The notes under the pieces: model-generated
The model's database searches: none
The model's input: only the letters and a program-made list of their open reading frames with translations
What the model was told of the DNA's origin: nothing
In this document: positions 8,913 through 16,555 of the stretch, in pieces
How the letters are laid out: the number at the start of each line of letters is the position of its first letter
How positions within the stretch are numbered: the stretch's first letter is position 1
Assembly (NCBI RefSeq): GCF_015711645.1
Contig: NZ_JABTEX010000001.1
Span: forward strand, 2,389,278 to 2,453,277
Reading direction: 5' to 3'
Source of the DNA: Planomonospora sp. ID82291
GTDB taxonomy: Bacteria > Actinomycetota > Actinomycetes > Streptosporangiales > Streptosporangiaceae
Length of the DNA stretch: 64,000 nt
Made by a program: the position numbers and the translations under genes

Positions 8913-8934
8913 GATACCCTGGGGGGGTAGTATC
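8913..8934 (+). promoter_or_regulatory. CsoR-like copper operator upstream of copZ
   Basis: Between pyrD and the copper chaperone gene stands gataccctgggggggtagta, continuing tc. GATAC/GTATC arms flank a TACCC...GGGTA core with a run of G. This fits the class of operators bound by the Cu(I)-responsive repressor CsoR, and supports copper-induced expression of the next gene. csoR itself is not in the window. Confidence 0.7.
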
Positions 8935-8966
8935 GGGCCGTTGAGATCATCGAGATCGGAGCCATC

Positions 8967-9170
8967 ATGAGCGTCGCCACCTACACCGTCACCGGCATGA
9001 CCTGCGGCCACTGCGTGAGCTCGGTCAAGGAAGAGGTCGGCGAGGTCCCCGGCGTCACCGCGGTCGAGGTCGACCTGGAGTCCGGCCGGGTGGACGTCAC
9101 CGCCGACCCCCTCGACGACGCGGCCGTCCGCGCCGCGATCAAGGAGGCCGGCTACGAGGTGGCCGGCTGA
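8967..9170 (+). CDS. copZ: Copper chaperone, heavy-metal-associated domain
   Basis: A 67-residue single HMA domain with the metal site GMTCGHC (Cys13 and Cys16) and the beta-alpha-beta-beta-alpha-beta pattern ending KEAGYEV. It should carry Cu(I) in the cytoplasm to a CopA-type ATPase or to CsoR. Length is normal for CopZ. Usually it neighbours copA; no copper ATPase is visible here. The preceding CsoR-like operator suggests copper induction, and a GC hairpin follows the stop. Confidence 0.93.
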   Translation: MSVATYTVTGMTCGHCVSSVKEEVGEVPGVTAVEVDLESGRVDVTADPLDDAAVRAAIKEAGYEVAG

Positions 9171-9186
9171 CGTCCGTACATCCCGC

Positions 9187-9224
9187 GCCCCGGCCCGGCG
9201 GCGTCCGTGCCGCCGGGGCCGGGA
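9187..9224. terminator. GC-rich hairpin after copZ
   Basis: Arms ccccggcccggcggc and gccgccggggccggg, nearly complementary, enclose a short loop between the convergent copZ and hexosaminidase genes. There is no U-tract. It probably terminates transcription from one or both sides. Confidence 0.55.
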
Positions 9225-9295
9225 GTGTCACCGGGCCGGGAGCGTCACCGGCCTTCCCCGCCCGTCACGGGCGGCGCCCCTGAGGGAGAAGGCGG

Positions 9296-11017
9296 TCAGA
9301 GGCTCGTGCTGGGGCGGGTGGAGTCGGCGCTGCGGGTCAGCTCCTCCACGTGCTTCACGGCGTCCTCGACCCTGACGACGCCCGGCCGGTGGCGGCGCCA
9401 CCCGGTCCCGCCCCGCTGCCAGGGGCGTGGGCCGGAGAGCGGCCGGTACTCCACGCCCAGCGCGTCCAGCCGTCCGAGGTGCCGCTCCAGCCGGGCGCCG
9501 AACGAGGCGTCGGCGGAGCCCGACCAGGCGACCTCCGCCAGCGCGCACCCCCGGGGCCACGCCCGGTAGTCGACGGCCCGCCCGTCGGGAAGCCGTTCGC
9601 TCCACAGCTGGAACTGCGCGCCCAGCACCCGCCCGGCCTCCTCGGGCCCCCACGCCCCCGGAACCGGGGCGAACCCCGCCACGTCCGCCACCGTGATCGC
9701 CTCCCCGATGGCGACGGGCTCGTCCTCCGACGCCGCCTCCGCATAGTCGAAGTAGAGCGGGAAGATCGGCGTCTGCACCACGTCGTGCCCGGCCGCGGCG
9801 GCCCGGCGGGCCACCTCGGGACCGCGCCAGGGCATCACGACCGTGTCCGGCCGGAGCGCGCCGCTGACGAACGCCTCGTCCCAGACGACCGCCCGGCCGC
9901 CCCGCTCCGCCAGCGCGTCCGCGAGCCGCCGCAGGAACCACGCGTGCAGCTCGCCCGGGCCGGACAGGCCCAGCTCCGCCTGGAAGGCGGTGATCCGCGC
10001 GGACGCCGCCCAGTCGTCGAGCACGCACTCGTCCCCGCCGATGTGCACGTACGGCGTCTCGCCCAGCGCGCCGAGCAGTTCGTCGAGGACGGTGGTCAGG
10101 AAGTCGATCGTCGGGGGGAGCGGGGAGAGGATCGCGGGGGAGATGCCCCAGCGGTCCAGCACCCCGAACGGTTCCGGCACCCGCCCGTCCGCGGCCCGCG
10201 CGCCGAGCTCCGGATGGGCGGCGAGGATCGCCGAGGCGTGCCCCGGCACGTCGATCTCCGGGACGACCGTCACGGCCCGGTCCCGCGCGTAGGCGGCGAT
10301 CTCGGCCAGGTCCGCCAGCGTGTAGTACCCGCCGTGGGGGACGCCGTCGAAGGTCTCCTCCTCGTGGTAGTGGCTGGTGACCGTCCGCGGCCGGTGCGAG
10401 GCCACCTCGTGCAGCCGGGGGTACGCCCGGCTCTCGATCCGCCACCCCTGGTCGTCCACCAGGTGCAGGTGGAGCCGGTTCAGCTTGTGCGCGGCCATGA
10501 GGTCGATCATCCGCAACACCTCCCGCTTCGGCAGGAAGTGCCGGGCCACGTCCAGGTGCGCGCCGCGCCAGGAGAACCGCGGCGCGTCCTCGATCCGCAC
10601 CGCCGGGACGCTCCCGCCGGCCGGGACGGCGCGGAAGGCCGTGTCGGGCAGGAGCTGGCGCAGGGTCTGCGCGGCGTAGAACGCCCCCGCCTGTCCGGCC
10701 ACCGCGATCCGCACGCCCCGGTCCGACACCTCCAGACGGTAGGCCTCGGGGCCCAGCGCCGCGTCCCGCTCGGTCACGACCGCCGCCGTGCCCGCCGCAT
10801 CGACGGCCGTTCCCGCCGCCGTGCCGCCCGCCTCCGGAGGGACTCCCCGCCCCGCCGGGCCCGTGCCGTCCCCGGCGGGGCGCAGGTCCAGGGTCGGAAG
10901 CGCCCGCCGTACGGCGGCCACCAGGTCGGCGGGCCCGCAGATCGGGTCGCCGGGGGACAGGTCGAAGGAGCCGGGGCCGTACTCGGCGGACACGGGACGG
11001 GGAAGCAGGTCGGTCAT
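9296..11017 (-). CDS. Beta-N-acetylhexosaminidase, GH20
   Basis: Family 20 glycoside hydrolase of about 573 residues, removing terminal N-acetylglucosamine from chitin oligomers or cell-wall fragments by substrate-assisted catalysis. An N-terminal domain (about 1-145) precedes the barrel starting at RFSWRGAHLDVARHF. HLVDDQGWRIES and the catalytic pair in HIGGDE (Asp-Glu near 329-330) are intact. No signal peptide is visible, so it is probably cytoplasmic and acts on imported sugars. The ATG at 11017 is used; an in-frame ATG four codons upstream is possible. A palindrome at 11050-11064 upstream may be a sugar-responsive operator. Confidence 0.93.
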   Translation of the reverse strand: MTDLLPRPVSAEYGPGSFDLSPGDPICGPADLVAAVRRALPTLDLRPAGDGTGPAGRGVPPEAGGTAAGTAVDAAGTAAVVTERDAALGPEAYRLEVSDRGVRIAVAGQAGAFYAAQTLRQLLPDTAFRAVPAGGSVPAVRIEDAPRFSWRGAHLDVARHFLPKREVLRMIDLMAAHKLNRLHLHLVDDQGWRIESRAYPRLHEVASHRPRTVTSHYHEEETFDGVPHGGYYTLADLAEIAAYARDRAVTVVPEIDVPGHASAILAAHPELGARAADGRVPEPFGVLDRWGISPAILSPLPPTIDFLTTVLDELLGALGETPYVHIGGDECVLDDWAASARITAFQAELGLSGPGELHAWFLRRLADALAERGGRAVVWDEAFVSGALRPDTVVMPWRGPEVARRAAAAGHDVVQTPIFPLYFDYAEAASEDEPVAIGEAITVADVAGFAPVPGAWGPEEAGRVLGAQFQLWSERLPDGRAVDYRAWPRGCALAEVAWSGSADASFGARLERHLGRLDALGVEYRPLSGPRPWQRGGTGWRRHRPGVVRVEDAVKHVEELTRSADSTRPSTSL

Positions 11018-11049
11018 GGCCCCGATCATGCCGAACCCGCACGGAAATA

Positions 11050-11064
11050 GGAAGGAAACCTTCC
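11050..11064 (-). promoter_or_regulatory. Candidate operator of the hexosaminidase gene
   Basis: The dyad ggaaggaaaccttcc (GGAAGG, three bases, CCTTCC) lies 33 bases upstream of the start. On the coding strand it reads GGAAGGTTTCCTTCC, similar to GGAAA/TTTCC-type sites often found before sugar-utilisation genes of actinomycetes. The regulator is unknown. Confidence 0.5.
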
Positions 11065-11147
11065 GGATATGCCGCAGGGCGGACCGCGCCCGGGAGCGGC
11101 GCCGGTACGGGCCGGAGCCCGGCCGCGGGGCGCTCCGCGACCGGAGC

Positions 11148-12110
11148 CTATGTGAGGTAGTCCTGCACCCCGTTGGCGAGGGAGAGCGCGATCCTCTTCC
11201 GGAACTCCGCGTTCCGGAACTTCCGCGCCTCGGCGGCGTTGCGCATGTTCCCGCACTCGATGAAGACCTTCGGGACCGTGGAGAGGTTCAACCCGCCGAG
11301 GTCGTTGCGGAAGCTCATCGCGTTGCGTCCGATGTAGGTGGAGTACGGCAGGCCGGTGCCGCTCCTGAAGGCCTTCCGCACGGCGCGGCCGAGCCTCTCG
11401 GAGTCGTCCACGACCGGGTCCACCGGACCGTTGATCTTCTTCGGCATGATCACGTGGAAGCCGTGGTCGGCGGCGCCCGCCCCGTCGGCGTGCACCGAGA
11501 TGGCCGCGTCCGCCCGCGCCCGGTTGCCGATGGCCGCCCGTTCGGTGATGCACGGGCCGACGCCCGTGTTGCTTGTGCGGGTCAGCTTCACCGTGGCGCC
11601 CCTGGACTCCAGGATCGCCTTCAGCTGCCGGGACACGTCCCAGGTGAAGGCCGCCTCGGCATAGCCGTCGTTGGTGGCGGTCCCGGTGGTGTCGCACGCC
11701 TTCTTGTGGGTCAGGACGTCGACCTGCCGGTTGATCGCCGAGGGGTTGCGGTAGTTGTGTCCGTTGTGGCCGGGGTCGATGACCACGATCTTGCCGCTCA
11801 GCGGCTTGACCGCGGAGCTCCCGGCCGGCGCGGGGACCGTCGAGTCGGAGGTCGCGGTGGTCTCGTCGGCGGGGGAACCGGTGTCCTCCTCGGCGGGAGG
11901 GGCCGACGACTCGGCGCCGGGGTCCGGGGAACCGGAGTCAGAGCCGGAGGAGTCCGGTGAACCGGCAGGTGAGGAGGGGCCGGGGTCCGCCGGGCCCGTG
12001 GCGGGTCCGGAGGCCGCCGGGCCCGCCGTCCCGTCGTCCGGGGCGCCGCCGCAGGCGGCGACGCCCAGGCAGCACAGGACGAGGGCCGTCGCGAGTGCTC
12101 TGCTGGTCAC
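11148..12110 (-). CDS. N-acetylmuramoyl-L-alanine amidase lipoprotein, Amidase_3
   Basis: Zinc-dependent peptidoglycan amidase of 320 residues. The GTG at 12110 is chosen because GAAGGGAAGAAC precedes it. The start encodes a lipoprotein signal (TSRALATALVLCCLGVAAC), with the lipidated Cys in VAAC. A Pro/Ser/Asp/Glu-rich linker of about 80 residues spans the wall. The catalytic domain then shows IVVIDPGHNGHN with the first zinc His, LTRTSNTGVG, ISVHADGAG with another zinc His, and the catalytic Glu in VPKVFIECGNMRNA. It cleaves the stem peptide from muramic acid during growth or division. Confidence 0.93.
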   Translation of the reverse strand: MTSRALATALVLCCLGVAACGGAPDDGTAGPAASGPATGPADPGPSSPAGSPDSSGSDSGSPDPGAESSAPPAEEDTGSPADETTATSDSTVPAPAGSSAVKPLSGKIVVIDPGHNGHNYRNPSAINRQVDVLTHKKACDTTGTATNDGYAEAAFTWDVSRQLKAILESRGATVKLTRTSNTGVGPCITERAAIGNRARADAAISVHADGAGAADHGFHVIMPKKINGPVDPVVDDSERLGRAVRKAFRSGTGLPYSTYIGRNAMSFRNDLGGLNLSTVPKVFIECGNMRNAAEARKFRNAEFRKRIALSLANGVQDYLT

Positions 12111-12200
12111 GTTCTTCCCTTCGCGCGGAACCGTCGGCACCCCAACCTACGCGGCCGGGTGCCGTGATCGGCGCCGTCTCCGGTCCTGGACGCGCTCAGG

Positions 12201-12461
12201 TCACCAGGCGCGCTCGCCCGTCTCCTGCCGCTGCAGGAGCGCGGCGAGCTCCTGAGCCTCCTCGGCGTCCACGCCCAGCACCACGCGCGGGCGTCCCCAG
12301 GGATGGTCGATCGAATGGGCGACGTAGCTGGCCACGGAACCCGCCGTGGCGTCGGCTCCGGCCTCCGCGCCGCGGCCCCGGGCGCTCCGCCACAGCGTCC
12401 ACGCCCGCTCCAGGTCGGAGGCGGCGCGCTGGGCGCATGACACCAGTTCTGGATCACGCAT
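12201..12461 (-). CDS. Small protein of unknown function
   Basis: An 86-residue soluble protein starting at the ATG at 12461 (MRDPELVSCAQRAASDLERA). It shows the WxxWR-type helix AWTLWRSARGRG and a C-terminal GVDAEEAQELAALLQRQE. It resembles small unnamed actinomycete proteins, but no family was recognised. Strong third-position GC supports coding. It lies between the amidase and the LacI regulator on the same strand, with gaps of 90 and 183 bases, so it is probably independently transcribed. Confidence 0.65.
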   Translation of the reverse strand: MRDPELVSCAQRAASDLERAWTLWRSARGRGAEAGADATAGSVASYVAHSIDHPWGRPRVVLGVDAEEAQELAALLQRQETGERAW

Positions 12462-12555
12462 GATTACCCCCTTGTCACGCCAGAGTCAACACCAGGGACG
12501 CGAGGCGGCTTCGGAGGTTTGCCCAGCCTTGGTGCCCGCCTGGGAACGGGGTGAC

Positions 12556-12632
12556 CCTCCCGGCGGGTCTTCTCGGCGGGTCTTCCCGGCGGGGATGTTT
12601 CGCGGCGGGGATGTTTCGCGGCGGGACCCCTC
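12556..12632. repeat. Short GC-rich tandem repeats
   Basis: Copies of cggcgggtctt(c/t) and of gcggggatgtttcgcg occur in tandem downstream of the LacI gene stop. The spacer 12462-12644 contains nothing else recognised. Confidence 0.75.
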
Positions 12633-12644
12633 CCGGCGGGCGCC

Positions 12645-13727
12645 CTACGCCTCCGCGGGTCCCGTGCTGCGCCGTACCACCAGTGCGGGGGTGACCTGCC
12701 GCAGGCGGGACGCCTTGCGGGGGTCGCCGATCCGGTCGCTGAGCAGTGCCGCGGCGGAGCGGCCCATGGCCCGCCGGGGCTGGCCGACGGTGGTGAGGGA
12801 GATCGCGGGCACGCCCGCCAGGTGGGTGTCGTCGTATCCGACGACGGACAGGTCCTCGGGGACCCGCAGGCCGAGCTCGGCCGCGGCGGCCAGCACGCCC
12901 ATGGCCACCATGTCGTCGGCGGCGAAGATCGCGGTGGGCCGGGGGTCGCGGGTCAGCAGGCTCCGCGCGGCCCGGGCGCCGCCCTCCTCGGTGGGGTCGC
13001 TCTGCTCGACCATGATGTACGGCGCCAGCGCGTGCCGGCGCATCGCCACCAGATAGCCCTCGCACCGGAACCGGCCGGAGGAGGACCGGGTGCCCTCGAT
13101 GTGGGCGATCCGGCGATGGCCCAGCTCCACGAGGTGGTCGACGGCCAGGCGCGCGCCCAGCCGGTCGTCGTCCACCACGGCGTCCACGCCGTCGAGATCG
13201 ATGTCGCGCTCGCCCACCACGACCATGGGCGTGTATCCGGTGGCCTCGATGAGCGTCTCGCTGGTCGGCGGGATGCCGAGCAGGACGAGCCCGTCCACCC
13301 GCAGTTCCAGGAAGGCCTCGACGGCCTCGTCCTCGAAGGCCGGGTCCCACTGGCTGTTGCCGATGAGCAGCCGCAGCCCGTCGCCGTGCAGGCTCTCCTG
13401 CAGGCCCTCCAGGAACTCGGCGTAGAAGGGGTTGTGCAGGTCGGCGACGAGCGCCCCGACCAGGTGGGTGCGGCCCTCGACCAGGCTCCGCGCGACCGCG
13501 TTGGGCCGGTAGCCGAGGTCTCGGGCGGCCTGCAGCACGGCCTGCCTGCGGTGCTCGCTGACGTGCGGAGAGCCGCGGAGCACGAGCGAGACCAGCGATT
13601 TGGAGACACCGGCTCGTTCGGCGACGTTGCGGATGGTCGGGCGCGGGCGCGGCCCGCCGTCCGGCGGGACGGCGGCGGCGAACGCCCGGGCTCGGGTGAC
13701 GGTGGTGTCGACCGGCGGTCCTGACAT
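12645..13727 (-). CDS. LacI-family transcriptional regulator
   Basis: A 360-residue repressor. After an unusually long N-terminal arm of about 28 residues, the helix-turn-helix PTIRNVAERAGVSKSLVSLVLRG and hinge helix VSEHRRQAVLQAARDLGYRPNAVARSL are canonical. The periplasmic-binding-protein-like domain follows (LVGALVADLHNPFYAEFLEG, LLGIPPTSETLIE, TAIFAADDMVAMGVL, LSVVGYDDTHLAG), so it should bind a sugar or nucleoside. It is divergent from the TetR gene. No transport or catabolic gene is adjacent, so the target is unknown. Confidence 0.93.
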   Translation of the reverse strand: MSGPPVDTTVTRARAFAAAVPPDGGPRPRPTIRNVAERAGVSKSLVSLVLRGSPHVSEHRRQAVLQAARDLGYRPNAVARSLVEGRTHLVGALVADLHNPFYAEFLEGLQESLHGDGLRLLIGNSQWDPAFEDEAVEAFLELRVDGLVLLGIPPTSETLIEATGYTPMVVVGERDIDLDGVDAVVDDDRLGARLAVDHLVELGHRRIAHIEGTRSSSGRFRCEGYLVAMRRHALAPYIMVEQSDPTEEGGARAARSLLTRDPRPTAIFAADDMVAMGVLAAAAELGLRVPEDLSVVGYDDTHLAGVPAISLTTVGQPRRAMGRSAAALLSDRIGDPRKASRLRQVTPALVVRRSTGPAEA

Positions 13728-13898
13728 GGCTCTCCCCCGGAATGGTGGGTGGGCACCTGCGGAGGGTGTCCTGACGCCCTCTCACTCCAAACGATCGAGT
13801 TCCGGATGGGGTACGGCTTCCGCGGAACGGAACCGGATCCGACCTCCGCGGGGCGGAACCCGGATCCCGACGGGGCCGCCGCCGGTTCCCACTCCGAT

Positions 13899-13910
13899 AG
13901 TGTGCGCACT
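13899..13910 (+). promoter_or_regulatory. Possible TetR autoregulatory site
   Basis: agtgtgcgcact, containing the perfect palindrome GTGCGCAC, abuts the proposed GTG start of the TetR gene. Such sites over the promoter of a TetR gene are common. Evidence is limited to symmetry and position. Confidence 0.35.
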
Positions 13911-14594
13911 GTGGGTTCGAGATCCGGGGCCGCGAGGCAGGAGAAGTCCGGCGACGCGCGACCGGCGCGGCGCAGGCTCAGCGTGGACCGGCGCCGCGAG
14001 GAGCTCATGGCCGCGGCGCTGGAGCTGTTCAGCAGGCACGACGCCGAGGACGTCTCCATCGACGACGTCGCCGCGGCGGCGGGGGCGTCACGAGCCCTGG
14101 TCTACCACTACTTCGGCGGCAAGCAGGAGCTGTACGTCGCCGCGCTGAAGAGCGCCGCCGCGCAGTTGGAGGCGCGGCTGCGCCCCCAGGGGAACGGCCG
14201 CCCGATGGATGAGCTGGCCCTGGGACTGGAGCGCTACTTCGACTTCGTCGAGGAGCACGCGGCGGGCTTCGCCGCCCTCCTCAAGGGCGGCCCGGCCGAC
14301 CGCAGCGGCGAGATCGGCGAGATCGTCGACAGCGTCCGGCACCGTCTGCTCCGCCTCATCATGCGGCAGATGCGGGTCGAGGAGCCCGGCCCGGCCCTGC
14401 GCATCACGCTGCGCTCGTGGATCGCCTCGGTCGAGACGGCCGGCCTCGACTGGCTGGAGCACCGGGACATCGAGCGGCCCACACTGGAACGCATGCTGGT
14501 CGACCACATGGTGGCGCTGCTCGGGGTCGCCGCCAACCACGACCCGCAGGTCGAGGGGCTGCTTGAGGAACTGGCCCGGGACCAGCTGTTCTGA
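13911..14594 (+). CDS. TetR-family transcriptional regulator
   Basis: A 227-residue repressor. The N-terminal helix-turn-helix is clear: RREELMAAALELFSRHDAED, VSIDDVAAAAGASRALVYHY, then FGGKQELYVAALK. The remaining helices form the ligand/dimer domain, with no recognisable ligand signature. The GTG at 13911 is proposed; another in-frame GTG is at 13902. It is divergent from the LacI gene. The last six codons (RDQLF and stop) are part of an 18-base tandem repeat that continues beyond the stop codon. Confidence 0.9.
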   Translation: MGSRSGAARQEKSGDARPARRRLSVDRRREELMAAALELFSRHDAEDVSIDDVAAAAGASRALVYHYFGGKQELYVAALKSAAAQLEARLRPQGNGRPMDELALGLERYFDFVEEHAAGFAALLKGGPADRSGEIGEIVDSVRHRLLRLIMRQMRVEEPGPALRITLRSWIASVETAGLDWLEHRDIERPTLERMLVDHMVALLGVAANHDPQVEGLLEELARDQLF

Positions 14595-14640
14595 CGGGAC
14601 CGGTTGTTCCACCGGGACCGGTTGTCCCGTCGGGACCCGG
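14577..14640. repeat. 18-base tandem repeat starting inside the TetR coding end
   Basis: Units at 14577-14594, 14595-14612 and 14613-14630, plus a partial fourth, share cgggacc(a/g)g(c/t)tgtt. The first unit is the last six codons of the TetR gene including TGA; the others are noncoding copies. It looks like a slippage-type duplication of the gene terminus. Confidence 0.88.
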
Positions 14641-14710
14641 AGGGGAGCCTCACCGACCGACGAGTGGGGCCGGCCGATCGGACGGCATTCGGCGGAGCGA
14701 GCCGCCCCTT

Positions 14711-14776
14711 GACGGAGCGTGATCGATCGCTCCACGTCACCGGTGACGGAGCGTCACGACCGACGGAGCGTCACCG
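14711..14776. repeat. Dispersed gacggagcgtcac copies
   Basis: Three copies of gacggagcgt(c/g)a occur in direct orientation, one also forming gagcgtgatcgatcgctc. The 300-base spacer 14595-14894 downstream of TetR and bldC holds only these and the 18-base repeats; no gene or clear terminator was seen. Confidence 0.55.
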
Positions 14777-14894
14777 GCCGGTGGGGCGGCGCCGGGCGGG
14801 CGGCGCCGCTCTCCACAGAGCCTGTGCGGTCCACGCGCCCACACTCCCGGTGAGCGCGCGATGTGATCCCCCGGATCCGAGTACGGCCCCCGCC

Positions 14895-15098
14895 CTACTC
14901 GGAGCGCTGCTGCGGAATCCCCGCGAGCAGCGCGCGAACCTCGGTCTCCCTGTAGCGGCGGTGCCCACCCAGCGTGCGGATGGACGTCAACTTGCCCGCC
15001 TTCGCCCACCGTGTGACGGTCTTGGGGTCGACGCGGAACATGGTTGCGACCTCCGCCGGGGTGAGCAGCGGCTCGGCCTCAGGTGTACGAGCTGACAT
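14895..15098 (-). CDS. bldC: Developmental regulator BldC, small MerR-like DNA-binding protein
   Basis: A 67-residue protein that is essentially a single winged helix-turn-helix of MerR type: LLTPAEVATMFRVDPKTVTR, WAKAGKLTSIRTLGGHRRYR, then EVRALLAGIPQQRSE. This is nearly the Streptomyces BldC sequence. There BldC binds cooperatively to direct repeats and delays sporulation while coordinating secondary metabolism. The ATG at 15098 is standard. The neighbouring order (bldC, conserved unknown, branched-chain amino acid dehydrogenase, DUF3073, purM, purF) also resembles what I recall of Streptomyces. The upstream spacer is unusually long and AT-rich. Confidence 0.96.
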   Translation of the reverse strand: MSARTPEAEPLLTPAEVATMFRVDPKTVTRWAKAGKLTSIRTLGGHRRYRETEVRALLAGIPQQRSE

Positions 15099-15418
15099 TT
15101 GTGCGGCCTCTCCTCCGTGTGGACCGACGACAGCGATCCTGCGACTTGACGCTTGTCACGGATGTCCCCCTATGGTCCTTTGCGTGCGGCAGTTCGGACC
15201 ATATGCGGCATCACCCGATGTGACCATACAGCCACACAGAGCGATTGGCGAGTCTTTGGGGCGACTCATCTCTCTTGTGTATGCGGCGTTGTCACGCTCG
15301 GTGATTCTAGCGACACGTTTCGTGGTATCGCAGTGAAAACGGCAAATTACTCAGTTCGCAGATGCGTCCCCGGACGTTGACAGCCTCACTTATGCAGGTC
15401 AGAGGGGTGATATGCGAC
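15099..15418 (-). promoter_or_regulatory. Long AT-rich upstream region of bldC
   Basis: This 320-base gap is the most AT-rich noncoding stretch before the rRNA operon and contains no gene with normal codon use. It lies upstream of bldC, read on the minus strand, and downstream of the next gene. It probably holds the bldC promoter and operator sites or a long leader. Single elements cannot be assigned with confidence. Confidence 0.5.
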
Positions 15419-16276
15419 TCAGTTTGCTGATTCGAGAAGTTGTATTGACCGCCAGCGGGTGATCACCCTCTGATACATGGCGAAGGCCAGCTCTTCCTGG
15501 CCGGTGTCCAGACCCGTCAGCGCGGCGGCGAGCTCGGCCACGGACTGGTCGGCCCGGAGCCTCTCGTCGTCCATCAGGTGGACGATGCCGCCGTAGTCCA
15601 GCTCCACCAGCGAGTGCGGGTGGAACTCCTCCAGCCAGCGGGCCACATCCTCCACCTCCTCGGTGATGCCGACGTCGCCGACCTGGCGGCGGAGGATCTG
15701 CAGTGCGCGGGCCACGCGGCGGCGGGCGTGCGCCATGGAGGTGACGTAGATCAGGTTTCGGGTGGTGGTCGTGCCCCCGGCCGCCGCCTCGCCGTCGAGG
15801 GCCAGCCAGCGCTCGCCCCCGTCGAAGGGCAGGAACCAGGACGTCGGGATGTGCCAGGTCGAGGTGCGGATGTGGGTGCGCAGCGCGGACGCCCCGCCGC
15901 GCCGCTTGAACCGGTCGAAGTCGTCGGCGGTCTGCTCGGCGATCGACAGCGGCACGAACCGCTCCGCCACCGTGGTCGGAGTCGTCCCGCGGAAGCGCGA
16001 GAAGGCCAGCCACGAGCGCAGCCTGCTCTGCCAGGGGCAGACGTACAGCACGTCGTCCACGCGCCTCAGGTAGGCGTTGGAGCTCTCGTGGACCGGGGCC
16101 GGGACGGGCGGGACGCCGATGAGGCGCGCGACCGCCTCGCCGTGTTCGGTGTGGAGCGCGCTCGCCCGCCGGGGCCGGTCGGACGTCTCGGCGTAGGCCT
16201 GCCAGGAGACGCGCTCGGTGGGGCTGAACGCGGTCAGAGGTTCATAGACGCGGAGGTACGCGGCATAGGGCAGCAC
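15419..16276 (-). CDS. Conserved actinobacterial protein of unknown function next to bldC
   Basis: A 285-residue soluble protein. The GTG at 16276 is chosen because the conserved-looking LPYAAYLRVYEPLTAFSPTE starts there; a longer frame to 16468 would add low-complexity AAG repeats encoded by a tandem repeat. Features include VCPWQSRLRSWLAF, HIRTSTWHIPTSWFLPF, a GGERWL segment and the acidic EEVEDVARWLEEFHPHSLVELDYGG. No enzymatic motif, signal peptide or membrane span is seen. I recall a similar gene beside bldC in Streptomyces. Function unknown. Confidence 0.8.
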   Translation of the reverse strand: MLPYAAYLRVYEPLTAFSPTERVSWQAYAETSDRPRRASALHTEHGEAVARLIGVPPVPAPVHESSNAYLRRVDDVLYVCPWQSRLRSWLAFSRFRGTTPTTVAERFVPLSIAEQTADDFDRFKRRGGASALRTHIRTSTWHIPTSWFLPFDGGERWLALDGEAAAGGTTTTRNLIYVTSMAHARRRVARALQILRRQVGDVGITEEVEDVARWLEEFHPHSLVELDYGGIVHLMDDERLRADQSVAELAAALTGLDTGQEELAFAMYQRVITRWRSIQLLESAN

Positions 16277-16358
16277 GCTCGCATCGTGCCATGAAGAGGC
16301 GGTCCTTGTCCGGTACCGGCCCGTGCCGGGCTCCCACCTCCCGGCGCGGCCTGATGCG

Positions 16359-16424
16359 GCGTGACCCGCCGCGGCGTGACCCGCCGCGGTGCGGCCCGCC
16401 GCGGTGCGGCCCGCCGCGGTGCGG
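16359..16424. repeat. 15-base tandem repeat upstream of the bldC-neighbour gene
   Basis: Four contiguous units (two of gcgtgacccgccgcg, two of gtgcggcccgccgcg) plus a partial copy lie in the divergent spacer between the unknown gene and the amino acid dehydrogenase. In one minus-strand frame they would encode a five-residue AAG repeat, but they probably lie upstream of the true start. Confidence 0.85.
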
Positions 16425-16555
16425 TCGCGGTGCGGCGCGCCGTTCCCGGCCAGTGAAGGGGCGCTCACCGGTCGTCACACTCGGGGGGTTGTGGTTACCC
16501 TGAGGCTGATCTCCGCCGCGACGGAGCGGCGGACCGGACGACGGGAGTCACCACC

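Noticed and set aside
16277..16468. Longer N-terminus of the bldC-neighbour protein with AAG repeats
   Set aside because: The extension is encoded by a noncoding-type tandem repeat, and the conserved-looking sequence starts at the GTG at 16276.
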